Of a DNA stretch of 47,447 bases, positions 17,129 to 24,184 are shown piece by piece. The DNA is taken from assembly GCA_027021385.1 (NCBI GenBank), contig JALUUL010000032.1, forward strand, positions 1-47,447. The letters are read 5' to 3'. This DNA comes from Planctomycetota bacterium. GTDB taxonomy: Bacteria; Planctomycetota; UBA1135; GCA-002748355. The stretch's first letter is position 1. Every line of letters begins with the position of its first letter. The position numbers and the translations under genes were made by a program. Below the pieces are notes generated by a model. The model made no database searches. It was not told the origin of the DNA and saw only the letters and a list, made by a program, of their open reading frames with translations.

Positions 17129-18043
17129 GTGTCCCGATACGTCGCGCTCTTCACCGGACAGGGGTCCCAGTTCGCCGGGATGGGGCGGGCCCTCGCCTCC
17201 TCCTCGCCGGAGGCCCGGGCGGTGTTCGAGGAGGCCGAGGCCGTGCTTCCCGGAATCCTCGGACTCTGCTTCGAGGGGCCCGAGGAGCGTCTCGTCCTGA
17301 CCGAGAACACGCAGCCCTGCGTGCTGGCGGTCGACATCGCGGCCTACCGGGCTTTCGGACGGGAGCCCGCGATCGCCGCGGGGCACTCTCTCGGCGAATA
17401 CGCGGCCCTCGTGGCGGCGGAGAGTCTCGAGTTCGCGACGGCCCTTCGCCTCGTCCGGAAGCGGGCGAGGGCGATGCAGGAGGCCGTGCCCGCGGGGCGG
17501 GGGGGGATGGTCGTCCTGCGGAAGGTCGGCCTGGAGGAGGCCCGCAAACTCGCGGCCGGGATCGGTTCGGGGGTCTGCGACCTTGCGAACCTGAACGCCC
17601 CCGGTCAGATCGTGCTCTCGGGGGAGGCGGCCGCGATGGACGAGGTCGTCGAGCGTCTCGGCCCGCGCAAGGCTCTCCGGCTCCCGGTCAGCGTTCCGTT
17701 CCATTCCTCCCTGCTTGCCGAGGCGGGGCAGGCCTTCGCGCGCGAATTGGATGCGACCGAGTTCGCGGATCCCGCGTTCCCGATCGTCTGCAACGTCGAC
17801 GCGCGTCCCCTGTCGAAAGCCGCGGAGATCCGGGAGGCCCTGAAGCGCCAGTTCGCCGGATCGGTGCTCTGGCAGGAGTCGATCGAGGTCCTGTGCCGGG
17901 ACGGCTTCGAGGACTTCGTGGAGTTCGGTCCGAAGCCAACGCTCTCGAGGATGGCGACGCAGATCGCGCGCGCCCTCGGGGTCGAGATCCGGTCCCGGGC
18001 GGTCTGCGGGCCCGAGGATCTCGGGGTCCCCGCCGAAGGCTGA
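17129..18043 (+). CDS. fabD: Malonyl-CoA:ACP transacylase FabD
   Basis: 304 residues. GQGSQFAGMG at the N-terminus, active-site Ser87 in GHSLGEYAAL, NLNAPGQIVLSG, the catalytic His in VPFHSSLL and the FVEFGPKPTLSRM end are all present. It moves malonyl from CoA to ACP for fatty-acid elongation. GTG 17129 is preferred over TTG 17126 because GGAGG lies six bases upstream. The stop is fused to the lpxK start as TGATG. fabD is usually beside fabH, fabG and acpP; here it opens a lipid A operon, which suggests co-regulation of acyl supply and lipid A synthesis. Confidence 0.92.
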   Translation: MSRYVALFTGQGSQFAGMGRALASSSPEARAVFEEAEAVLPGILGLCFEGPEERLVLTENTQPCVLAVDIAAYRAFGREPAIAAGHSLGEYAALVAAESLEFATALRLVRKRARAMQEAVPAGRGGMVVLRKVGLEEARKLAAGIGSGVCDLANLNAPGQIVLSGEAAAMDEVVERLGPRKALRLPVSVPFHSSLLAEAGQAFARELDATEFADPAFPIVCNVDARPLSKAAEIREALKRQFAGSVLWQESIEVLCRDGFEDFVEFGPKPTLSRMATQIARALGVEIRSRAVCGPEDLGVPAEG

Positions 18044-19053
18044 TGTCCGGACCTCCGTTCCGCCCCCGACCCGGTCTGCGGCCCCTGGCCTGGATCTACG
18101 GGATCGGGGCGAGGTTGGTCATGGCTTCCTGGGACCTCGGGCTGCGCCGGCCGCGAAGGCTTCCGGTGCCGGTGATCTCCGTCGGGAACCTGGCCGCCGG
18201 AGGGACCGGAAAGACCCCGCTCGTCCTCGCGTTGTGCGGTCTCTGCCGCGAGCGGGGGGTCTCGGTCGGGGTGCTCGCGCGGGGATACGGGGGAAGGGGG
18301 AGGGACGGCCTCAACGACGAGGGACGGATGCTCGCCCGGCGGTTTCCGGACCTGCCCCAGGCCCAGCGCCCCGACCGCTACGAGGCGGGGCTCCGGCTCC
18401 TCGGGGAGAAGAAGGTCGATCTCCTCGTGCTGGACGACGGCTTCCAGCATCGCCGCCTCCACCGGGATCTTGACCTCGTCTGCGTGCCGGCCTCCGATCC
18501 CTTCAGCGGGGGCGCGATGCTTCCGGCGGGTTGGTTGCGCGAGCCACCCGAAGCCCTCGGGCGCGCGGACCTCTGTCTCCGGGTCGTCGAGGCCGGAGAA
18601 CCGGAGCCGGAGGAGGAGGACCCGAGACTCGCGGAACTCGGGGTCGCGCAGGTCCTCGTCCGGCGCGCCGCTCTCGACATCGAGCGCCGCCCCGGAGGCG
18701 AGCGCCTTCCGCTCGAGACCCTGCGCGGCCGGAGGGTGCGCGCCCTGGCGGGCATCGCCCGTCCCGAGCGCTTCGCCCGCGCCCTCCGGGAATGCGGCGC
18801 GGAGATCCTGGAACGGAGATGGTTCCGGGACCATTCGAAGATTCCCCGGGCCCTCCTCGAGGAGACCGGACGGACCTGCGCGGAGGAGGGTTCCTGGCTC
18901 CTGCTGACCGAGAAGGACGAAGCGCGCCTTCTGGGAGCGGACCCGGTTCCCGAGGTCGAGCGCTACGTCTTCCGCCAGGAACTCCGGTTCCCGCCCGCGG
19001 CGAGGTCGCTCCTCGAGAGCCGCCTCGACCAGCTCCTCGGGAGGGGAGCCTGA
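18043..19053 (+). CDS. lpxK: Tetraacyldisaccharide 4'-kinase LpxK
   Basis: 336 residues. The membrane-proximal N-terminal helix is followed by SVGNLAAGGTGKTP (P-loop 52-59), LARGYGG, GRMLARRFPD and the family signature LDDGFQHRRLHRDLDLV, ending with LLLTEKDEARL. It phosphorylates the 4' position of the lipid A disaccharide at the inner membrane. It overlaps fabD upstream (TGATG) and the acyltransferase downstream (TGATG), so the three are one translationally coupled unit. lpxB and lpxD are not in the window. Confidence 0.92.
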   Translation: MSGPPFRPRPGLRPLAWIYGIGARLVMASWDLGLRRPRRLPVPVISVGNLAAGGTGKTPLVLALCGLCRERGVSVGVLARGYGGRGRDGLNDEGRMLARRFPDLPQAQRPDRYEAGLRLLGEKKVDLLVLDDGFQHRRLHRDLDLVCVPASDPFSGGAMLPAGWLREPPEALGRADLCLRVVEAGEPEPEEEDPRLAELGVAQVLVRRAALDIERRPGGERLPLETLRGRRVRALAGIARPERFARALRECGAEILERRWFRDHSKIPRALLEETGRTCAEEGSWLLLTEKDEARLLGADPVPEVERYVFRQELRFPPAARSLLESRLDQLLGRGA

Positions 19054-20039
19054 TGGCCCGCCGGCCCTCTCCGGTCGTGGACCTCTTGACCTGGGTCCCG
19101 TTCCGCGCGGTCCTCGCCCTGCTCGGCGGCCTTCCCGAGTCATGGAGCTACGCCCTGGCCTCCGGGCTGGGGCGGTTCGGGTGGGCTCTCTTCGGAGCCC
19201 GCCGTGCGCTCGTCCTGAAGAACCTCGCGCGCGCGTTCCCGGAGGCGGGGCCCGTCGAACGCGAACTCCTCTGCCGGGAGTGCTTCGCCTCGGCCGCCCG
19301 CATTCTCGTCGACCTCGCGCGGAGCCCCCGCATCGTGGGCCGGGGCGGGCTCGAGGAGCGCGTCGATCTCAGCGAGGCGAGGCGCGCCCTCGAGGAGGCC
19401 GGGACCCTCGCCCCCGGCAAGCCCCCGATCTTCTGTACGCCGCACCTGGGCTCGTGGGAGGTCGGGGGGACGGCCCTGGCCCATCTCGTCGGGCGCTGCC
19501 ACATCATCGCCCGGCCGATCCGTAGTCCGAGGATCGACGCCTGGTTCCGGAGTCGGCGCTCCCTGCTCGGCCAGGTCTTGCATCCGCGCAGAGGGGGGAT
19601 CCGCGGTGTCCGCGCGGGTCTGGCCATGGGGGAGGCCGCGGGTTTCCTTCCCGACCAGAACCAGAGGCTCCGGGGCGTCTTCGTCCCCTTCTTCGGTCTC
19701 CCGGCCTCGACCGACCGCAGCCCGATCGTCCTGGCCCTCCAGGGCCCTTATCCGATCATCGTCGCAGCGGCTCTCCGCCGGGGGCGCGGCTACCGCTTCC
19801 GGATCGAATGCGCGAAGGTCTTCGTCCCCCGGGCCCTCCCCGGCGAATCGAGGGAAGAGACGCTCACCCGCGAACTCGGGGTCCTGAACCGGGCCGTCGA
19901 GGACCTGATCCGGAGAGCCCCGGGCCAGTATTTCTGGCTCCATGACCGGTGGAGGACCCGCCCGCCCGGGGAGGAGTCCGCCGAACCCCGAACCGACGGA
20001 CCTTCCCCCGGACCGGAAGCCTCCCCCCCCCCGGCGTGA
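19053..20039 (+). CDS. Lipid A late acyltransferase (LpxL/HtrB family)
   Basis: 328 residues with an N-terminal membrane helix (PFRAVLALLGGLPE). The HX4E active-site motif is H131-LGSW-E136, preceded by IFCTP. LGQVLHPRRGGIRG, PDQNQRLRGVFVPFFG and APGQYFWLHDRW are the usual family blocks. It transfers a secondary acyl chain to a lipid A precursor from acyl-ACP, on the inner face of the inner membrane. Coupled to lpxK by TGATG. The C-terminal 25 residues are Pro/Glu-rich and probably disordered. Whether it is LpxL-, LpxM- or LpxP-like cannot be told. Confidence 0.87.
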   Translation: MARRPSPVVDLLTWVPFRAVLALLGGLPESWSYALASGLGRFGWALFGARRALVLKNLARAFPEAGPVERELLCRECFASAARILVDLARSPRIVGRGGLEERVDLSEARRALEEAGTLAPGKPPIFCTPHLGSWEVGGTALAHLVGRCHIIARPIRSPRIDAWFRSRRSLLGQVLHPRRGGIRGVRAGLAMGEAAGFLPDQNQRLRGVFVPFFGLPASTDRSPIVLALQGPYPIIVAAALRRGRGYRFRIECAKVFVPRALPGESREETLTRELGVLNRAVEDLIRRAPGQYFWLHDRWRTRPPGEESAEPRTDGPSPGPEASPPPA

Positions 20040-20042
20040 AGG

Positions 20043-20048
20043 TAGGAT
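20043..20048 (+). promoter_or_regulatory. Possible -10 box TAGGAT before hldE
   Basis: TAGGAT lies four bases after the acyltransferase stop and 48 bases before ATG 20097. No clear -35. Confidence 0.3.
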
Positions 20049-20096
20049 CCCCCGGAACTTGCATTTCCTCTCCGCTTCTCCATCGTGGGGAGCCGC

Positions 20097-21572
20097 ATGA
20101 CTCCGAACCACGAGACTCTCGACCGCCTGGGCAGCCCCTCGGTCCTCGTGCTCGGCGATCTCATCCTCGACCGTTACGTCGAGGGCGAGGTCGACCGGGT
20201 TTCCCCCGAGGCGCCGGTCCTCGTCTTCCGCTCCGGTTTCGAGTCCTTCCGCCTGGGGGGGGCCTGCAACGTGGCCGCGAACATCGTCGCGGCGGAGGGG
20301 AGGGCGACCTGCCTGGGTTTCCTCGGAGAGGACGAACCCGGCGCGCGGCTCCGCGACCTCTGCGCGGCGGCGGGAATCCAGACCGACGGACTCCTCGTCG
20401 TCCCCGGCCGGCCGACGACTCGCAAGACCCGCTTCGTCCGCAGGACGCACCAGGTCCTCCGGGTCGACGAGGAGTCGAGGGACACCCCGTCCGAGGAGTC
20501 GAGGGAGCTTCTCCGGGCCTGGTTCGGAGACCGGCTCGAGTCCTTCGACGCGGTCGTACTCTCGGATTACGGAAAGGGGGTGCTCTCGGAGGATGTCCTT
20601 CGTTTCGTGATCCAGGAGGCCGCGGAGAAAGGCATTCCCGTACTCGTCGATCCGAAGGGCAGGGAGTATTCCCGCTACCGGGGCGCGACCCTCGTCACTC
20701 CGAACAAGAACGAGGCGGAGGAGGCGACCGGCGTGCGCATCGACGGACCCGATTCCCTGCGCGAGGCGGCTTCGCATCTCCTCGAAACGGCCGGTCTGGA
20801 GGCCGTCGTCATCACGCTGGGACCCGAGGGCATCTTCTTCCGCGAGAAAGGAGGAAGGGAGGAGACCCTTCCGACCGAGGCCCGGAGCATCTTCGACGTG
20901 ACCGGGGCGGGAGACACGGTCGTGGCTCTCCTCGCGCTGGGCCTCGCCGGAGGGCTGGATCTCGAGGACAGCGTCCGGCTCGCGAACGTCGGGGCCGGAA
21001 TCGTCGTCGGGAGGTTCGGGACGGCGGCCGTGACCCGCGACGAGCTCCGCGCGGCCCTCGAACCCGCGGGGTCGGGGAAGATCCTCGAATCCGCCTCCGA
21101 CCTCGAGAGGCTGCTCGTGCGCCTGCGGGCTGAGAAACGCCGGATCGTCTTCACGAACGGATGCTTCGATCTCCTCCATCCCGGACATCTGGAATACCTG
21201 GCGGCCGCCCGGGCCTATGGGGATCTCCTGATCGTCGGCGTGAACGACGACGACTCGATCCGCCGGGCGAAGGGGCCCGGCCGCCCGATCCTTCCACTCG
21301 CGGACCGCATGGCGATGCTGGCCGGGCTCAGCGTCGTCGACCACCTCGTGGCCTTCGGGGAGGACACCCCCGAGCGCCTGATCCGGACGATCTCCCCCCA
21401 GGTCCTCGTCAAGGGCAGGGACTGGCTCGCAAAGGGGGTTGTCGGGCGGGAATGGGTCGAATCCAACGGGGGCCAGGTCGTGCTCATCCCGCTGAAGGAG
21501 GGCTACTCGACGAGCGCCCTCGTCGAACGGATCCGGAAGGGGGGGAATCGGCCTTCAGGAGACCGAGCCTGA
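20097..21572 (+). CDS. hldE: Bifunctional heptose 7-phosphate kinase / heptose 1-phosphate adenylyltransferase HldE
   Basis: 491 residues. Residues 1 to about 320 are a PfkB-type kinase: GDLILDRYVEGEVDRVSPEAP, LGGACNVAAN, DPKGREYSRYRGATLVTPN and DVTGAGDTVVA. Residues 350-491 are a nucleotidyltransferase with FTNGCFDLLHPGH (HPGH 361-364), VGVNDDDSIRRAKG and STSALVERIRKG. Together they make ADP-heptose precursor for the LPS inner core. ATG 20097 has GGGGAG four bases upstream. The length matches the family (about 475). A second, separate copy of the C-terminal domain follows 142 bases downstream. Confidence 0.92.
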   Translation: MTPNHETLDRLGSPSVLVLGDLILDRYVEGEVDRVSPEAPVLVFRSGFESFRLGGACNVAANIVAAEGRATCLGFLGEDEPGARLRDLCAAAGIQTDGLLVVPGRPTTRKTRFVRRTHQVLRVDEESRDTPSEESRELLRAWFGDRLESFDAVVLSDYGKGVLSEDVLRFVIQEAAEKGIPVLVDPKGREYSRYRGATLVTPNKNEAEEATGVRIDGPDSLREAASHLLETAGLEAVVITLGPEGIFFREKGGREETLPTEARSIFDVTGAGDTVVALLALGLAGGLDLEDSVRLANVGAGIVVGRFGTAAVTRDELRAALEPAGSGKILESASDLERLLVRLRAEKRRIVFTNGCFDLLHPGHLEYLAAARAYGDLLIVGVNDDDSIRRAKGPGRPILPLADRMAMLAGLSVVDHLVAFGEDTPERLIRTISPQVLVKGRDWLAKGVVGREWVESNGGQVVLIPLKEGYSTSALVERIRKGGNRPSGDRA

Positions 21573-21621
21573 TTGCCGATCGAGGAATGAAGCGGAACCC
21601 CCGCCGGGATCGAACTTTGGG

Positions 21622-21641
21622 GGCGGAGGTCTTCCTCCGCC
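21622..21641. terminator. Perfect 8-bp hairpin after hldE
   Basis: GGCGGAGG and CCTCCGCC flank a TCTT loop, 50 bases after the hldE stop and just before the -10-like TATCCT. No U-tract follows, so it may be a weak terminator or a leader structure. Confidence 0.4.
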
Positions 21642-21653
21642 GCGCCTTCTTCC

Positions 21654-21659
21654 TATCCT
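21654..21659 (+). promoter_or_regulatory. Possible -10 box TATCCT
   Basis: TATCCT lies 55 bases before ATG 21715, directly after the hairpin at 21622-21641. TTCCTC 16 bases upstream is a weak -35 that would overlap the hairpin. Confidence 0.35.
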
Positions 21660-21714
21660 TGGGATCCCCGGGAATCCGCAACCGGCCGCACATCCGACCT
21701 GGGAAGGAGGTTCC

Positions 21715-22227
21715 ATGGCCGTGACCGCGAAACGCATGCGCGCCAGGGACAAGATCGTCAAGAGCCGTCGGGTCCTGAAAGGCATTCTCGAGGGTCTCCG
21801 CTCTCAGGGAAAGACCCTCGTCTTCACGAACGGATGCTTCGACCTCCTCCACGTCGGGCACGTCCGCTGTCTCGAGGACGCGAAATCCAGGGGCGACTTC
21901 CTGATCGTCGGCGTGAACGAGGATGAGACCGTGAAGCGGTTGAAGGGGCGCGGCTATCCGATCCATCCCGTCGCCGAGCGCATGGAGGTCCTCGGCGGCC
22001 TGACCTGCGTCGATTACGTCGTTTCGTTCAAGGAGGAGACCGCCGATTCCCTGCTGCGCGATCTCCGCCCGGACTTCTACGCGAAGGGGACGGACTACAA
22101 CGAACGGAAGCTCCCCGAACGGGCGACCCTGAAGGAGATCGGTGCGAAGGTCCTGATCGTCGGGGACAAGAAGGCACATTCGACGACGAAGACCGTCCAG
22201 AAGATCCGGCGCCGGAAGTTCGATTGA
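21715..22227 (+). CDS. Stand-alone HldE2-like nucleotidyltransferase (RfaE2 domain)
   Basis: 170 residues. FTNGCFDLLHVGHV carries HVGH (46-49), followed by LIVGVNEDETVKRLKG, PVAERMEVLGGL and YAKGTDYNE. This is the cytidylyltransferase-like fold of the HldE C-terminal domain, without a kinase part. About 25 basic residues precede it, and the C-terminus is basic. AAGGAGG four bases before ATG 21715 fixes the start. It probably adenylylates or cytidylylates a sugar or polyol phosphate. It may repeat the HldE step or use another substrate; its position after hldE suggests cell-envelope sugar metabolism. Confidence 0.88.
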   Translation: MAVTAKRMRARDKIVKSRRVLKGILEGLRSQGKTLVFTNGCFDLLHVGHVRCLEDAKSRGDFLIVGVNEDETVKRLKGRGYPIHPVAERMEVLGGLTCVDYVVSFKEETADSLLRDLRPDFYAKGTDYNERKLPERATLKEIGAKVLIVGDKKAHSTTKTVQKIRRRKFD

Positions 22228-22268
22228 AGTCCGTCCCCGTCGCTTTCGAAACGGCTCCCTCGGCCCGG

Positions 22269-22274
22269 TAGATT
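22269..22274 (+). promoter_or_regulatory. -10 box TAGATT giving a likely leaderless transcript
   Basis: TAGATT ends six bases before ATG 22281. There is no Shine-Dalgarno. With the usual 6-7 bases from -10 to the first transcribed base, transcription would begin at or next to the ATG. Confidence 0.45.
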
Positions 22275-22280
22275 GCGGGG

Positions 22281-23096
22281 ATGACCTCCGTAGTTCCGGA
22301 AACCCCGTCCGCCCCCGGTTTTCGGATCCCGCTGCTTGTGGCCGGCTTCCTGACGGGTTTCCTGTCCGCCTTCTTCGGGATCGGCGGCGGGGTCCTGATG
22401 GTACCGATCCTCGGGATCTTCTTCCGCCTTCCGCCCCGCACTGCAGCGGGAACGAGCCTCGGGGTCGTCGTCTTCATCGCCGCCGCCGGCATGGCCGGAG
22501 ACCTCCTGGATCCGGTCCCGGCGCACCGCCCGGCCCTCCTCGCCGCCCTTGGAATCCTGTCGACCTCGATCCCCGCCGCCCGCTTCGCGGCCCGCCGCGC
22601 GTCGCGGGTTCCGGCGGGCCTGCTGCGCCGGATCTTCGCGGGGGTCCTCCTGTTCGGGGCCTTGAACCTCCTCGGACTGCTCTCGCTCGAATGGGGCGGA
22701 GGGTGGTTCGTCTACGAGGGAGGGATCCAGCCCTCTTTCCTCCTCCTTCCGGTCCTCGGCCTCCTTGTCGGCACCTTGTCCGCTCTTCTTGGGATCGGGG
22801 GGGGCGTCCTGATGGTCCCCGCCCTCGCGCTCCTGTTCCGGGATCTGCCCCTGACCCGCTGCCGGGCGACTTCGCTGCTCGTCGTCGTGCCCTCCGCCTT
22901 CGTCGGTTTCCGCACCCATCTCGGGGAGGGCACGGCCCTCCTCTCGTATGTCCGGGCCCTGGTTCCCTCCTGTCTCCTCGGGGCCGCCGCCGGCGTCTGG
23001 ACCGTGCATCGGGTTTCCGGAGCGTCGTTCCGGCTGGCCTTCGGTCTCCTCCTGCTGGGGGTATGCGTCAAGCTCCTCCTGGAGAACCGCCGATAG
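22281..23096 (+). CDS. TauE/SafE family membrane permease
   Basis: 271 residues and about eight hydrophobic helices. The family hallmark occurs twice, in FFGIGGGVLMVPILGI (near residue 33) and LLGIGGGVLMVPALAL (near 170), showing an internal duplication of four-helix halves. Members export or import organic sulfonates, sulfite and related anions; the substrate here is unknown. No sulfur genes lie nearby. It has no Shine-Dalgarno and a -10-like TAGATT only six bases before the ATG. The next gene starts 60 bases downstream. Confidence 0.88.
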   Translation: MTSVVPETPSAPGFRIPLLVAGFLTGFLSAFFGIGGGVLMVPILGIFFRLPPRTAAGTSLGVVVFIAAAGMAGDLLDPVPAHRPALLAALGILSTSIPAARFAARRASRVPAGLLRRIFAGVLLFGALNLLGLLSLEWGGGWFVYEGGIQPSFLLLPVLGLLVGTLSALLGIGGGVLMVPALALLFRDLPLTRCRATSLLVVVPSAFVGFRTHLGEGTALLSYVRALVPSCLLGAAAGVWTVHRVSGASFRLAFGLLLLGVCVKLLLENRR

Positions 23097-23156
23097 GAAG
23101 CCCGGCGGGAATCGAAGTCGGAGGATCGTGGTTCGAATCGGACCCGAGGTGCCTCC

Positions 23157-24098
23157 ATGACGACCCTCTCCCTACCCGAGACCGACAACCAGGCCTGGTT
23201 CCCAGTCCCGATCCTCGGCCTCGTCGATGACGGGGATCTCGAGTTCCCGGTCTACCTGCCCGGGAGTTCGAAGCGGCCCCCGGTGCTTTACGCCAAGCCG
23301 GGGGGAGCCTTCGACCGGGAACGGGAGGAGAGCCTCGCTTCCGGCGGCATCCGATTCGTGCTCGTCCGGAAGGTCGATCGCAGGGCCTGTCTGCGCCGTC
23401 TCGAGAAGAACCTCGAGTTCCTGGCCAGGGACCCGAGCTGTCCGGTCGAGGTTCGTGGGAAACTGCTTCACGAGGCCGCCCTGTCCGCGGCCGAGGATGT
23501 CTTTGCGGGACGACCCGACCGGGAAGCCGTCGCCCGGGGGGAACGGGTCGTTCGTTGCATCGCAGGCCTGGTTCTCGAGGACCGGAGTTCCTTCCTCGCG
23601 ATCCGGAGGGTCCTGACGGCTTCCACGCGGCTCGCGGCCCACTCGGTCAACGTCATGATCCTGTGTCTCGGACTCGCCGGCCGCCTGTCGATCTCCTCCG
23701 CCGAACTCCTTGCACGCTACGGGCTCGCGGGCCTCCTGCACGATCTGGGTCGGGTGGGGGCGCCCGGGGAGGGGCTCGACGGGAGGAAGGAGGATCCGGG
23801 GCACGTAACGAGGGGCGCCGCCCTCCTTGCAGAACTCGGCCTTCCCGAGGAGGTGCGGGAGGCCGCGCGGCAGCACCACGAACGCCATGACGGATCGGGC
23901 TATCCCGGGGGGCTGGCGGGAGAGGAGATCTCTCCGGTTTCGCGGGTCGTCGCCCTCGTGGACGTCTTCGAGGGAATCCGGGCCGAGCACAGCGGCAGGA
24001 TCGGACTCTTCGATTGCTTCCGGATCCTGGGAACGAGCCACAAGGGTTGCTTCCACCCCGAGGTGGTCAAGGCCTTCCTCCGAACCTTCGGGGCATGA
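23157..24098 (+). CDS. HD-GYP domain phosphodiesterase, possibly c-di-GMP specific
   Basis: 313 residues. The first 150 are not recognised; they begin with a short beta-rich part and continue helical. The HD-GYP half has H162 in LAAHSVNV, HDLGR (195-199), H216 and HHERHDGSGYPGG (240-252). The full HHExxDGxGYP loop argues for an active metal-dependent c-di-GMP (or cGAMP) phosphodiesterase. The lysine of the usual HDxGK motif is arginine here. The N-terminal half may sense a signal. ATG 23157 has GAGGTG upstream. No GGDEF gene is in the window. Confidence 0.85.
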   Translation: MTTLSLPETDNQAWFPVPILGLVDDGDLEFPVYLPGSSKRPPVLYAKPGGAFDREREESLASGGIRFVLVRKVDRRACLRRLEKNLEFLARDPSCPVEVRGKLLHEAALSAAEDVFAGRPDREAVARGERVVRCIAGLVLEDRSSFLAIRRVLTASTRLAAHSVNVMILCLGLAGRLSISSAELLARYGLAGLLHDLGRVGAPGEGLDGRKEDPGHVTRGAALLAELGLPEEVREAARQHHERHDGSGYPGGLAGEEISPVSRVVALVDVFEGIRAEHSGRIGLFDCFRILGTSHKGCFHPEVVKAFLRTFGA

Positions 24099-24109
24099 AC
24101 TCCCCCGCA

Positions 24110-24125
24110 CCCCGTCTTCCCGGGG
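24110..24125. terminator. Weak hairpin after HD-GYP gene
   Basis: CCCCG and CGGGG flank a TCTTCC loop, 12 bases after the stop at 24098. Only five pairs and no T-run. Confidence 0.25.
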
Positions 24126-24147
24126 CCTGAGGTCTCCCTCCCGATCC

Positions 24148-24177
24148 TTGGTGTCGGAACCGGGAAAGGGGTAGAAC
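24148..24177 (+). promoter_or_regulatory. Promoter TTGGTG-18-TAGAAC, likely leaderless
   Basis: TTGGTG (24148-24153), 18 bases, then TAGAAC (24172-24177). The -10 ends seven bases before ATG 24185, and no Shine-Dalgarno is present, so the transcript may begin at the start codon. Confidence 0.5.
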
Positions 24178-24184
24178 CCCTTCC

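Noticed and set aside
14732..17704. 990-residue open frame on the minus strand opposite recG and fabD
   Set aside because: It is a shadow of GC-rich coding DNA, rich in Arg/Pro/Gly/Glu with no motif, while the plus strand has complete RecG and FabD families.
23125..23156. GGTTCGAATC sequence resembling a tRNA T arm before the HD-GYP gene
   Set aside because: The flanking bases do not pair as a T stem and no acceptor or anticodon arm is present.
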